From: Microvelia longipes
Lineage: Eukaryota > Arthropoda > Insecta > Hemiptera > Veliidae
Direction: 5' to 3'
Assembly: GCA_018340805.1 (NCBI GenBank)
Contig: JACMZG010001913.1
Coordinates: 14,728,030-14,792,029 of the forward strand
DNA: 64,000 bases
Of this stretch, positions 45,337-55,639 are shown piece by piece (position 1 is the stretch's first letter; each line of letters begins with the position of its first letter). Under the pieces are notes generated by a model. That model made no database searches, had not been told where the DNA came from, and was given only the letters and a program-made list of their open reading frames with translations. A program made the translations under genes and the position numbers.

Positions 45337-45346
45337 TATATATATA
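45192..45346. repeat. Compound (CA)n/(TA)n microsatellite
   Basis: CA/ACAT-rich start, then long interrupted (TA)n. Confidence 0.95.
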
Positions 45347-45382
45347 CGAGTAAATGAAAATATAAGATACTATAGTATCAAA

Positions 45383-45528
45383 ATAATTCTGAGAAATATA
45401 ATATTAATAACATACAGATAGTGAAAAAAAGGGAGTGCGAAAAAAAGGAGCGGGTCATATCCTTGTACTCCCATTTTTTTCACCACCTGTAAGTTATTAT
45501 TATTAATTCTCAGAATTAATATGATATG
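45383..45528. repeat. Inverted repeat, ~145 bp
   Basis: ATTCTGAGAAATATAATATT, AATAACATACAGATAGTGAA and AAAAAGGGAGTGC pair with TACTCCCATTTTTTTCACCA, CCTGTAAGTTATTATTATTA and ATTCTCAGAAT. The centre is GAGCGGGTCATATCCTTG. MITE-like size, single copy. Confidence 0.8.
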
Positions 45529-46249
45529 GCACAATTTTTTCAGAATGTCTTATACAGGCTTTATGTAAAAATCGTTAAATTTAAGATATAAATAGTAAAA
45601 TTTTATTTAACTAACTTAGAGAGGACACTTTACTGTTTACACAAAAAAAGTTCAAACGCAACAAAATTAAGACCAAAAGGGGAAAACTTGTCCAACCAAA
45701 AGATAAAAGGAGCAAAGGAGCACAACAGCTACAAAATGATTAAAGGATAGCTGTAAAGGAGGAGAGATAGTAAAACTAGGGCTATAGAGGTTTTTACTCA
45801 AGTTTTACTACTCTTGTATCTTGTACAGTTAAGAAGGGTGTAAATTAGCAGTGAAGGGTCTCTCTATAAAGGTAAGGTGATGATCAAGTAAGTACTGAAC
45901 CCTTTAAAACTTTACAAGCACCAGGCAACTTGTTAGAGATCACTTTGTAACTATTCTCTTCCCTTTCGAATCCTCTCTGAAACTCCTATCTCGAGTCGTC
46001 TCATTACATCCTCCGTTCTTACATCTTCAACTTTACCTCAATCCGATACTGAGGAAATCTTTTGATTACTCTTGCCTTTATTGCTGTCGTTATTGCATAT
46101 TAAAATTACATGTTTCTATCTTCATATTCTATAGAACGGATGCAATTCTAGAAGTAAGACACTTTAATCTTACAACATACGTCTACCTTTACATAGAAAT
46201 GAATAGTTGAAACTAGTTTATTTTGTTCATATATTATTTTTCCTTTACA
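45529..46249. other. Unassigned sequence
   Basis: 45780-46060 is less AT-rich (CTCTCTGAAACTCCTATCTC, ATCCTCCGTTCTTACATCTT) but no frame or repeat was recognised. Confidence 0.35.
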
Positions 46250-46266
46250 TACACACACACACACAC

Positions 46267-46322
<56 letters not shown>

Positions 46323-46324
46323 TA
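46250..46324. repeat. (CA)n/(TA)n microsatellite
   Basis: Short (CA)n followed by long (TA)n. Confidence 0.95.
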
Positions 46325-46479
46325 TGCTAAAAAGTAACAATATAATTTTGCTTCCCTGTCTCCTTAATGAAAAGGATGTACCGTTAGCAAAAAAGGATAG
46401 CACCCACTTTTTTCATAAAGTGTTGATGTTTCAGCAAATGCACATCACAAAATTGAAAAAAAGCTGTATGTAAGAGTGA

Positions 46480-47000
46480 ATAGATGTGCACACTTATTGT
46501 TAACACGCTACAGCTTATACAAGCTAATTCAATTTTGATGAAGCTTGGTACAAAAAGCAAATCCTATAAGAGGAAGAACTAATTAGATTTTTGAAATTAA
46601 TCTAAAACGACTTATCAAATTGGCGTTGCTTTATACATTTAATAAATAATAATAAAAAATAAAAGAAATGTTGTTTTTTTATTTTATTACTACTTATTTT
46701 TATTATAGTTTTATGTAATTATTTATATTTTTTCTTTAAAAAATTATGACTGAAAGTATGATAAAAAGAGCTTTTAATGACATTTTGAAGTTGTTTTAAT
46801 AGAAAGAATGCTTTTGCCACATCCTTAGTTCGCACGGTTCTCGAAGTATATGAATATAGAAGGCAATTCTTGTAAACACTCTTCAGCTTAAATGGCGGAT
46901 CATATTTTAATAAAACTTGGCACAAAAAGTAAATCCGATGACAGGATAAGATTTTGGAGTTAATCAAACACGGCGTATCAAAATATCGCCACTTAATATT
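46480..47000. repeat. Family L, two diverged direct copies
   Basis: 46540-46625 (GCTTGGTACAAAAAGCAAAT, TCTAAAACGACTTATCAAA) and 46911-46990 (ACTTGGCACAAAAAGTAAAT, CAAACACGGCGTATCAAAA) are direct repeats about 370 bp apart. The first copy is preceded by GATGTGCACA, which recurs at 47107. Confidence 0.55.
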
Positions 47001-47756
47001 TGTTTGATAAAATGCGTTTCTAATGATGTTTTAAAGTTTCCTGCGTACAAAGAAGTCTCAACCACATCTGTGGTGTAGCACAGATCTCTATATATTTATA
47101 AAAATAGATGTGCACGTTTTTTGCTTTATCAACTTTACTTGTATTATTATTTTTTAGCCTATTGATAGAAATGAGAAGCTTCGTTCCAAGATTGACAGCT
47201 TGTAATAATAAGGGACTAAAACAAGGGATTGCTGTACATATATCTACAAAACTACCACACATATTTTTTTTTGAAAACGGATTTCAGTGTGCACAAAGCT
47301 TTTATAACTTTAGCTCTAATTAAACTAATATAAGATAAATAGAGATTACAAATGATACAGATAGATAATCCTCTTAAAATAAATTGCTTGCATGTTGTGG
47401 TTCTTTCTTTTTTTTTATCTATTTATTCCTAATAATCACTAGAGATACTTCGCAAAGAGATAAACGGTCTTGTGTAGAAAATTTGATACAAGATAGAATA
47501 AGAATATTGTGTTACCCATGCAAACGGAAATTTTAAAAGGATATTCATTCTGGCAAAAAATAGGGAAATATTGTGGGGGTAAGAGGAATAAACTGGGAAT
47601 AGAAAAAAGATATTTATCCCCTGTTATCCCCCACAAAGATATTTTCTTAAAATATTATTTTCACATTTTTACATTTTTTTTCTTTCCTATAGTTTCTATT
47701 ATATTTTGTGAAATTCGCTTTTTTTTACATTGAACCCAACAAAACACACGCATGCA
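47001..47756. other. Unassigned sequence
   Basis: Overlapping 65-80 codon frames on both strands (47020-47733) show no domain. ACCACATCTGTGGT at 47061 recurs at 54695. Confidence 0.35.
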
Positions 47757-47922
47757 AAAATACGGGCCTTCGGCCCGTAGCCGCTACGCGGCCACATTGT
47801 TGTTGTTTTGTATGGTGTGTTGTTTCATTATTGTTCTTGTTACATGGCATTTTGCCATGTACCTAGCGAATTTTCACAGCCTCTCCACACAGGCCCGCTT
47901 CGCGGGCCTGAGAGGCTTTCTC
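47757..47922 (+). mobile_element. Family E, copy 3, short form
   Basis: Only the CGGGCC-TTC-GGCCCG and GCCGC-TAC-GCGGC hairpins are present before the T/G linker; the inner hairpins of copies 1 and 4 are absent with no scar. The linker has CATGGCATTTTGCCATG (perfect 7-bp stem, TTT loop) and TAGCGAATTTTCACAG. It ends GGCCCGC-TTC-GCGGGCC inside AGCCTCTCCA/GAGAGGCT, an extra outer pairing. Confidence 0.9.
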
Positions 47923-48199
47923 AAATTTGATTTTACTAATTAAGATTTTATTAATACTTTTTATTAATAGTGCTATAATATTAAAACTAACAAGCATTAT
48001 AAACAAAAATATTTCATGATTTTTTGTTTTTAAATAAAAATACCGTTTCCGTCACTTAGGATCATAAATAAACAATATTAACATAGATGGCTCACTCAAA
48101 GATTTAAAAAAAATATTTGATGGGATGCAGGAGGCTCAAGTAGTACAGTCTAGTGGTGACAGCATGAAACTGTCACATATTTTTATTTATAAGAAAAAT

Positions 48200-48350
48200 G
48201 TCAAATTTTTAGCGAATTTTCATAATGAAAATGACGCTTATGAGGTTGTTCGGATGACGGAAGTTGAGGGTGGGAGTGAGCGGAATCGGTTCCTATTGGC
48301 TTCCTGATAACAAAAATATATGTCCCAAAAAGTTTATATATATATATATA

Positions 48351-48410
<60 letters not shown>

Positions 48411-49005
48411 ATATATATATATATGTATGTAAGAGTTTCTACCCTTTTATGGCGAACGATAACTCTCGAAGGCGTTCTCAAATTGAAACGAAACTTTGCA
48501 AATCGCGAGATGTTGTGGAGGTTACGAGGCCTATTGTTTATAAACATTATGACGTCATCAACCAAAGTTATGACGTCATGAAAAAAAAAATTTTTTGAAA
48601 ACTTGAAATGGCTTTAAAACAAGGTATTTCATGTTTAGGTAGACGGCTAGCTGAATCGATTAAGACCAATTTCAGCTCAATCGAACCATTACAAATGGCG
48701 CAAACAGTATACATATATATATAATGTTGTATATATATATACGTCCAGGTCAAAGACTTGTACGATATCTGTTGGGTTTAGTAGTGTTCGAGGTGGGATA
48801 TGTATAAAAAGATGGACCTCTACCTCTTGCTCTATCCTGGTAAGCCTGCTGTCCCAGAGAGACAGGACAAAAATGGCTTCCACTAAACCACGCCGAGCAA
48901 AGCATGCCCGTAAAGCGGAAGAACTCGAAGTAGTCTTTATATGGTCGAAGTCATTCTAAAACGATTGCGACCGGTTTCAGCTCAATCAGACAATCCTAAG
49001 ATAGA
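48200..49005 (-). mobile_element. Family G, copy 2
   Basis: Starts AAATTTTTAGCGAATTTTCA, then GGTTGTTCGGATGACGGAAG, (TA)n at 48335-48427, CTTTTATGGCGAACGATAAC, TGACGTCAT twice (48551 and 48571), CTTGTACGATATCTGTTGGG, GTCGAAGTCATTCTAAAACG. It ends near CAATCCTAAGATAGATGG. Several 60-92 codon frames over it are by-products. Confidence 0.9.
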
Positions 49006-49364
49006 TGGTTCACTCTCGAGTGTAGTAGGAACACTCAATTGACAAGTTTGTGTTTATGATTTAAGTTGGGGGCCTCATCACTAGAGTCTTGAATAGCGCT
49101 AGTAGTAAAAATATATTTGCTCTATTCTCTACTAGATTGTGCTGTAGTATTTTTTTAAAAACAAACAGTTGCCAATCGTTTAGTAAAATAAATAAAAGTA
49201 AACAAAGATCTAAGGTATGCTGTAGTATTCGCGATGTATTTTTGTTTTATAAAAATTTTGGGGGCCTCATCACGCGAAGCAGCACCATCGTTTTCTTAAA
49301 AAAATAACAATAATTCATTTTTAACTTAACATTTAAATTTGCTATCTGAGTATAACATCTCGGG
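49006..49364. other. Unassigned sequence inside the composite
   Basis: The word GGGGGCCTCATCAC occurs twice (49068 and 49260), with GCTGTAGTATT also twice (49140 and 49211). This suggests an old ~190 bp direct duplication. No domain in the 72-codon frame. Confidence 0.5.
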
Positions 49365-49455
49365 TTGGCGCAAACGGATAAGTAAAGGAAACAAACAAAA
49401 ATTGAAACTCAGACATTAGAGGTTCAAATCCAAGGGGGGACGACAGAATGGGTGA
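49365..49455 (+). mobile_element. tRNA-like SINE head, degenerate
   Basis: GGTTGGCGCAAACGG at about 49364-49376 resembles an A box and GGTTCAAATCC at 49421-49431 is a good B box. The distance (about 45 bases) is in the tRNA range. No acceptor stem. Confidence 0.45.
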
Positions 49456-49689
49456 AGTATAGAGTGAGAAATTATTTTTTTTAACTTTTTACTAATTTAT
49501 ACGACATTCTTATAGAGCTTTCTTGGGATCACTCATCCATCGACTCCTCATCATTCTAGCGCTGAAAAGCGGATGGAAAGACTTGATTACCCTCAGCAGC
49601 TCGTTGTTTGGTTGAATAAAAAATAAATAAATAAAATGTCAGAAATAAAAATATGTGACAGTTTCACGCTGTCACCACTAGACTGTACT

Positions 49690-50229
49690 CTTAGAATAAA
49701 ACTATATATAGAAGGAGCACTACTAATAACACGAAAGCCGGTTCACTGGTGCAACTAAGTAATGCTGCCACCCATACAATATACAATTTTCTAAAAAAAA
49801 GTTGGCAATACTTCCGGTTGCTGGATTATTATGTTCTATTATTAATTAATGATTGATTATTCATAAAATATTAATATAAATATCGGTGCATTACAATATT
49901 TTATGCATTTTAAATTGTAGTTTAACGTATTTGTTAAAATTATATATAAAAAGTAGTCCTCGTCAACTAAATGTAGATTCTTGAATTCCGCCACCCTTTT
50001 GCCATCTAAGACCAGTTTTATTAAATACTCAGCAGGTGTTTTAAGTTATTAAATTTTTCTTTACAATCTTTCTTCATTAATAGATATTTATGACACATAT
50101 TTAAATAATGTTTTGTTGTCAGGTTGGCAGCATTACTTAGTTGCACCAGTCAACCAGCTTTCGTGTTATCAGTGGAATTACATTGTGTTTACGGTCCTGT
50201 GCTCCTTCTACATATAGTATTATTCTAAG
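49690..50229. mobile_element. Family F, copy 2: 540 bp with perfect 8-bp target duplication
   Basis: Ends CTTAGAATAA and TATTCTAAG. Flanked by ACTGTACT at 49682-49689 and 50230-50237, identical on both sides. Removing it rejoins the right arm of the surrounding inverted structure, whose left arm (GTACAGTCTAGTGGTG at 48144) is uninterrupted. This shows insertion directly. Interior like 3681-4202 in inverted order, no transposase. Confidence 0.93.
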
Positions 50230-50459
50230 ACTGTACTACTTAAGCCTCCTGCATCCCATCAAATATTTTTTTTAAATCTTTGAGTGAGCCATGTTTGTTA
50301 ATATTGTTTATCTATGATCCTAAGTGACGGAAACGGTATTTTTATTTAAAAACAAAAATCATGAATATATTTTTGTTTATAATGCTTATTAGTTTTAATA
50401 TTATAGCATACTATTAATAATAAAGTATTAATAAAATCTTAATTAGTAAATCAAATTTG

Positions 50460-50709
50460 TGAGAAAGCCTCTCAGGCCCGCGAAGCGGGCCTGTGTGGAG
50501 AGGCTGTGAAATTCGCTAGGTACATGCAAAATGCCATGTAACAAGAACAATAATGAAACAACACAAAATGCAAAACAACAACAATGTGGCCGCGAAGCGG
50601 CCACAGGGAGGCCCCCGGGCCGCGAAGCGGCCGGCGGGCCGACGCCGCGGGCGGACGAGGCGCGAAGCGCCGAGCCGCGTAGCGGCTACGGGCCGAAGGC
50701 CCGTATTTT
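50460..50709 (-). mobile_element. Family E, copy 4, long form
   Basis: Perfect hairpins with GAA loops: GGCCCGC-GAA-GCGGGCC near 50474-50490, GGCCGC-GAA-GCGGCC near 50588-50602, GGCCGC-GAA-GCGGCC near 50618-50632, GGCGC-GAA-GCGCC near 50659-50671, GCCGC-GTA-GCGGC near 50674-50686, CGGGCC-GAA-GGCCCG near 50688-50703. Arranged as the reverse of copy 1, with differences in the middle hairpins. Flanks AAATTTG and TTTTGTAAACAAATTG match the uninterrupted AAATTTGTTTTGTAAAC at 15466. Confidence 0.9.
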
Positions 50710-50710
50710 G

Positions 50711-51372
50711 TAAACAAATTGTTTATTTGAGTATAACCTTTAGGTTGAAAAAAATATATTCATGGTTTTTTTAAAATAAAAATATCGTTTTCGTCACTTA
50801 GGATTGTCCGATTGAGCTGAAACCGGTCGCAATCGTTTTAGAATGACTTCGACCATATAAAGACTACTTCGAGGTTCTTCCTCTTTACAGGCCTGCTTAG
50901 CTCGGCGTGGATTAGTGGAAGCCATTTTTGTCTCTCTGGCACAGTAGGCTTACCAGGATGGAGCAAGAGGTAGAGGCTCCTCTAATATACTACATCCCCA
51001 CCCTCTAACACTACTGAACCCAACAGATATCGTACGAGTCTTTGACCTAGACGTATACATATATACAAGATTATATATATATGTATACCATTTGCGCCAT
51101 TTGTGATGGTTCGATTGAGCTGAAATTGGTCTTAATCGATTCAGCTAGCCGTCTACCTAAATACTAGATACCTTGTTTTAAAGCCATTTTAAGTTTCAAA
51201 AAAATTTTTTTTTGCATGACGTCATAACTTTGGTTGATGACGTCATAATGTTTTTATAAACAATAGGCCTCGTAACCTCTCAACATCTCGCGATTTGCAA
51301 GTTTCGTTTTCAATTTGAGAACGCCTTCGAGAGTTACGTTCGCCATACGAAAGGGTAGAAACTCTTACATAC

Positions 51373-51427
<55 letters not shown>

Positions 51428-51577
51428 TAATATACATATATAATTAAACTTTTTCGGACATATATTTTGTTATCAGGAAGCCAATAGGAACCGATTCCGC
51501 TCACTCCCACCCTCAACTTCCGTCATCCGAACAACCTCATAAGCGTCATTTTCATTATGAAAATTCGCTAAAACTGT
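50711..51577 (+). mobile_element. Family G, copy 3
   Basis: Colinear with 15464-16396, including GTAAACAAATTGTTTATTTG, GTCACTTAGGATTGTCCGAT, (TA)n at 51369-51446 and CATTATGAAAATTCGCTAAA. The TA tract is ~40 bp shorter than in copy 1. Confidence 0.9.
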
Positions 51578-52250
51578 ATCAAGTCTAAAATTTAACTAAT
51601 GCTGATAACGTGAGGTGCTTTTTGCAACGCGGTCTGATTAGAAAGCTTGCAATCCCGGTCTGATTAGAAAGCTTGCAATCCTTCATCGGAATGATAAGAT
51701 GGATCTCTCATTAATCGCGGTCATAACTAACTATGACTCACAGGCTCTTTAATTTTCTTCTTACCAATCATTTTTTAATTATTTTATAGATTTTTTATTA
51801 TTATTACCTCAAAGAAGATATGGATAAAGAAAGATTGTCCTGGGATTTATTTTTTCGAACAAAAGGTTAGTTCTGTAGCCAGTTGACAGGAACGCTAGTG
51901 TTTAGTTTGGTAGTTTCATCGTGCCAACTACGAGATGGCGCTCCTGTAGTCTTATTTTCAGCAAACTACATTTGGCCCTGAACTGATTAAGTATTTTCTT
52001 TTTATAATAATGACCAATATAAAGAAAGAAAGCACACATTTCAAAGAAAATTTAACTTAAACTGCATTTTAATTCCTTAACTTAACTAAAATTTAACTCC
52101 TTAAAAATTAATTCCTTTCGACTTCGCGCTCAAGTCAAGTACAGAATATTTTTCCGGCGTAAAATTTTAAAAATGAAGTTTACTATTTTTTTAAAAAAAA
52201 TGTATCTGACTCAACAAACCAGGTTAATGACGCCATAAATACCTGATTTT
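51578..52250. other. Family A scrap, a 26-bp tandem duplication, and unassigned sequence
   Basis: 51580-51615 is an A body scrap (AACTAATGCTGATAACGTGA). GGTCTGATTAGAAAGCTTGC plus AATCCC occurs twice in tandem at 51631 and 51657. 51888-51960 has an imperfect inverted pair around GAACGCTAGTG / GATGGCGCTCCTG. Nothing else recognised. Confidence 0.5.
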
Positions 52251-52254
52251 TAAT

Positions 52255-52329
52255 ATGGCTCGTGTCCTCCCAAGATTGATTTTTGCAATATGTTTGATCT
52301 ACATTCTGTACCTATTATTCTTTGGTTAA
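52255..52329 (+). CDS. 24-codon signal-anchor-like frame, hypothetical
   Basis: ATG with A at -3 and G at +4 opens a frame with basic residues (MARVLPR) then an unbroken hydrophobic stretch (LIFAICLIYILYLLFFG) and a stop at 52327. This is the layout of a signal peptide or a type II membrane anchor. A GTTAAC overlaps the stop, so the frame could be spliced there. Nothing downstream identifies a protein. A chance AT-rich hydrophobic frame is a serious alternative. Confidence 0.15.
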   Translation: MARVLPRLIFAICLIYILYLLFFG

Positions 52330-52419
52330 CCTTTATATTTCTTAACCCATGAAGACATATTAACCTTTTGACATTTTCTAGTTTTGCTTATTCCTATTTT
52401 TCAATGGTTAGATTAAGGC
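52330..52419. other. Unassigned short spacer
   Basis: Nothing recognised. Confidence 0.4.
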
Positions 52420-52495
52420 CTGAAGGTGACCTTTTTAGGTTGAAAGACGGTTTTCTATACAAATATATTTTGTGAAGAGACTGATGCTTATTATT
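52420..52495 (+). mobile_element. Family B remnant
   Basis: GGCCTGAAGGTGACCTTTTT, AGGTTGAAAGACGGTTTTCT, TATTTTGTGAAGAGACTG keep the B order, with the CTGATGA core changed to CTGAAGG. Confidence 0.6.
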
Positions 52496-53049
52496 GTTAT
52501 TATTTGCGTCACTGAGCGCATGCGTTATTGATTTGGAATTAGAGACACAAAACTTTCGAAGCTTGTAAAAACAGGTTAGGCAACTAGTACGTACCAATCT
52601 AATGAATAAAATAAATTGAGTATAATTTTATTAAAGAGGTAACTTTTATAAAGAAAAGAAGTGGTTGCAAGGGAGAGGGGAGTTTTTGCTCGTTAAGGCA
52701 ATTTATTTGCTCTTAGAATCCTTGTTATTTCTTAAGTGTTTCCTTAGATAATAAACTTGATAAGTTTCGACTCGACCTCGGTAAAACTTTAGAGGGCTAA
52801 TCTGTTAAAAGTTTTCGATAAATACCTTCTATCCAGGCTAGGAAAAGGGTTTCTAAAAATATTGAAGTTTGGAGAAATGGTCTGAACTTTTTAGGACTTA
52901 GAAGTAATTTAAAGTCTTAAATAAGAAAAAACGTTTTGAGTTAAAACTGTTTGTTATCAATTATATGATCCAAGAATTAGATATTAAGTTATACTTTATC
53001 TTTACACAATAAATTTTATATTGGGTTTTTCAAAATTTCAAAAATTAGC
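52496..53049. other. Unassigned AT-rich spacer
   Basis: Nothing recognised on either strand. Confidence 0.4.
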
Positions 53050-53260
53050 CGTTACAGACTTTCAATCTTTGAAGCTGTGGGTCTCTGGGAAGGTGAGCCT
53101 TGTGGCGCCACTCAATAGCAAGGGTCTATTTCATCCTTGCTGAATGGATGCCGAAGGTCAAATTCGAGCAGACACATAGACTTGTGACCCGCCCGGTCAC
53201 AAGGAGGGTGGAGGGTTAAAGAATCCTTTCCTTTAGATTCAACAATATTCCTAATGCAAC
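53050..53260. other. GC-balanced unrecognised block with a hairpin
   Basis: Composition near 50% GC, unlike its surroundings. CTTGTGACC-CGCCC-GGTCACAAG (53190-53212) is a perfect 9-bp hairpin. GGCGCCACTCAATAGCAAGG and GCTGAATGGATGCCGAAGGT are not shared with any other place here. No long frame; it may be a fragment of a structural-RNA-derived or coding repeat. Confidence 0.4.
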
Positions 53261-54000
53261 AATTTGACAGTAGATAAATATATTCTTACAGACAAGTATC
53301 TATTATTAAAACGTTTTCAAAAAGGTAGGAAAATGTGAAGGGTGACGCAGGTCTAAGTGACATTACGATGACCCCTATCATTTCCCAGAGTGCTTTTAAA
53401 TAAAGCTGAAATCTGTCAGAAACAAACTCCGAAACTAGTGTTACATCCACCGTCTTTTAGACGTGAAATTGAAAATATAAAATGTCATTTTCCTTGAATT
53501 TCTAAATCGAAATTTATTTTAGATACTCTTTACCTTTATAGGTTGGTACATTTCCAAAAATAAATTAAAATTATGAAAAGAGCAACGAATAAAATTCGTT
53601 AAGCAATGGCACAAATCATTGATAAGCGACGAACTTTTTCACGCACAACAGTGCATTCAATATATCACACAATATTTAATATATTTTATTCCCGAATTAC
53701 TTTCGTAACACCAAATTGTACATAAATTCGTTTAAATTAATTAATTAATAGGATCAGAATTAATAGAACTTTATTTTAAAAATGTTAAATAAATAGTAAG
53801 AAAAAGGTCATAGTAGACCTTATTCATCTATACTAGGATAAAGATGTTAGCCCTCAATCCACATGTCAGTATTGTATGACTCAACCTGGCTCTTTGGCTC
53901 AAGTGATAAGAAGCAACAATAACGAATTTGTGAAAATTGGTAACGAATGACTTTAGCTATTGGTTATACCTAAATCTACGTTTTTCTCCAAGAAAAAAAT
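53261..54000. other. Unassigned AT-rich spacer
   Basis: Nothing recognised on either strand. Confidence 0.4.
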
Positions 54001-54150
54001 GGGGTACGGAGTACCTCGGAACTTTTTCTCATCACATAAGGATTTGCTAAGCTTATCCCCCCTACTTCGAATACCCTTCAATCGTCCACAGATTGTTAAT
54101 ACATCCGTTTCATTCCCAGCGATCACTCATCCAAGCACCGACCAGTTAAT
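54001..54150 (-). mobile_element. Family A end fragment with 5S-like scrap
   Basis: GGGGTACGGAGTACCTCGGA, ACTTTTTCTCATCACATAAG, then antisense 5S-like CATTCCCAGCGATCACTCAT, CCAAGCACCGACC (54106-54147). The central GACTCGCTTCG blocks are deleted. The 82-codon frame over it is not a gene. Confidence 0.8.
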
Positions 54151-54214
54151 CTCTCAAATAATAAAAGAAAAGAAGTCACTTGAAGAAAAGTTCTTTAACA
54201 TTCTTTAACGGTTT

Positions 54215-54340
54215 TGCACTGATGATGTCCTCTAGTTAGGTTGAAAGCGCTTTGCCAATAAAGTTTTGTTTTGTGGAGAGACTTTTTTTCTTTTATTATT
54301 TATGATGGACTCCATTCACGCTCATTCTACTAGTATAATT
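54215..54340 (+). mobile_element. Family B end fragment
   Basis: GCACTGATGATGTCCTCTAG, TTAGGTTGAAAGCGCTTTGC, CAATAAAGTTTTGTTTTGTG, GAGAGAC, then ATGGACTCCATTCACGCTCA as in 6490-6580. Confidence 0.8.
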
Positions 54341-55199
54341 AATCTCTCGTTTAAATTCGATTCGGCAGTTGAACTATGTTAGTGAATCATACAAGGTAAA
54401 CTGCAGTTCAAACAAGTTTTCAAAATCACATTTTAAATTAGTGTTAAAACTGAATCTTCTTAAACCGCAGTTTAAAATGGTAAATACAGGTCTAAGTATT
54501 CTAAACAAGAATGCCCTTTTAAAAATTCTCTGTTTTTCTTCTATGATTAACATAAAATAAATTCACCATGTCAGACTTGCCTTTACTGTCCTCATAATAT
54601 AAAAATTTAATTGGTGACAACTTTAATAAAAATAAAATGTGATATTTTGTATCATGGGCTAAGGGTTGAAGTGTTGGTGTTTAACAAGACCTCTACCACA
54701 TCTGTGGTCAATCAAAAAGCTTGTTTTTTATGGGATAGAGAAGGTTAGTTCCATTTTTGGCTACTGCTTTTATGCATATATTGTATTGATAATATACTAA
54801 ACAAATGAATTATTTAAGATTTATAACACCAATAATAGTTACTAATTTTGATAAGAAAAGAATAAATGTATTCTCATTTTGTGGTTTATAAATGTTCGGC
54901 TATTATAAAGGAAAAAAATAGACCCGAATGCTTCAGTTTAAATGTAAGTGTAATAACTCTTGACTAGAGAGGGGGAGAGGGGTGTAAAAATGCTTGTAAG
55001 TTAACACGGAGCCCATGAAATGAGCTTTTAAATAAATTGCTTCGGAGCAACAAAGCCAGAAATAGTAGACAGGAATATTTAGACGACTGCACACCCGACT
55101 TCATCTCGAAAAATTAACTGTCGAATATTTATTATTATTTGGTACTAAATACATTTTATTTCGTCCTAATTGTGTATTGCTTTAAAATTAAAACAACAT
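54341..55199. other. Unassigned sequence
   Basis: The 63-codon frame at 54369-54560 has no domain. ACCACATCTGTGGT at 54695 recurs from 47061. Nothing else recognised. Confidence 0.35.
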
Positions 55200-55435
55200 T
55201 AATAACGCTTAAAGATTTAGGTCATCCAGTGGTGACCTCGTCATTGTAGATGAAGAATCCGACGTTTCGCTTCCACAGTGGGAAGCATCTCAGTTCAGTT
55301 TTGTAGAGCATTCTGTTTCAGGGATTATGTCCTACAACCCTGAAGATGCCTTCCCACAGTGGAAGCGAAACGTCGGATTCTTCATCCACCAGATGACCTA
55401 AATCTTTATTAAAATAACCGCGGAAGCCTACGTAG
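55200..55435. mobile_element. Family C palindrome, copy 5
   Basis: Left: AAAGATTTAGGTCATCCAGT, TCCGACGTTTCGCTTCCACA. Right: CCTGAAGATGCCTTCCCACA, GTGGAAGCGAAACGTCGGAT. The right end keeps ATAACCGCGGAAGCCTACGT, the outer terminus. The centre is deleted to GTTCAGTTTTGTAGAGCATT. Confidence 0.9.
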
Positions 55436-55639
55436 TTTATCATTATTAAAGCTTATCAAAGCATGAGCTTTGTTGAGCATTTATTTCAATAATTACATAA
55501 TGTGTTTTACAGAACATGAACGTAACACAATAAAATTGTGTTGTCTCTTTTGGAGCCCCTCGACTGCATTTTGTAGCTATAAGTAAAGTCATATCTTATA
55601 AAATGTACAGTCATAACATAACCATACTCTAAATATGTT

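Larger units (their letters stand above)
47757..50709. mobile_element. Composite inverted structure bounded by family E copies
   Basis: The left arm 47757-48192 is the reverse complement of 49640-49689 plus 50238-50709. Matching words from outside in: E, AAATTTGATTTTACTAATTA, TAACAAGCATTATAAAC, GTCACTTAGGATCATA, AGATGGCTCACTCAAAGATT, GATGGGATGCAGGAGGC and GTGGTGACAGCATGAAACTG. The right arm is interrupted by family F copy 2. The 1.45 kb spacer holds G copy 2 and a tRNA-like stretch. It may be one large foldback element or a duplication of E with its flank. Confidence 0.8.

Noticed and set aside
47020..47733. Overlapping frames on both strands
   Set aside because: Four frames of similar length overlap each other without any recognisable motif, as expected of chance.
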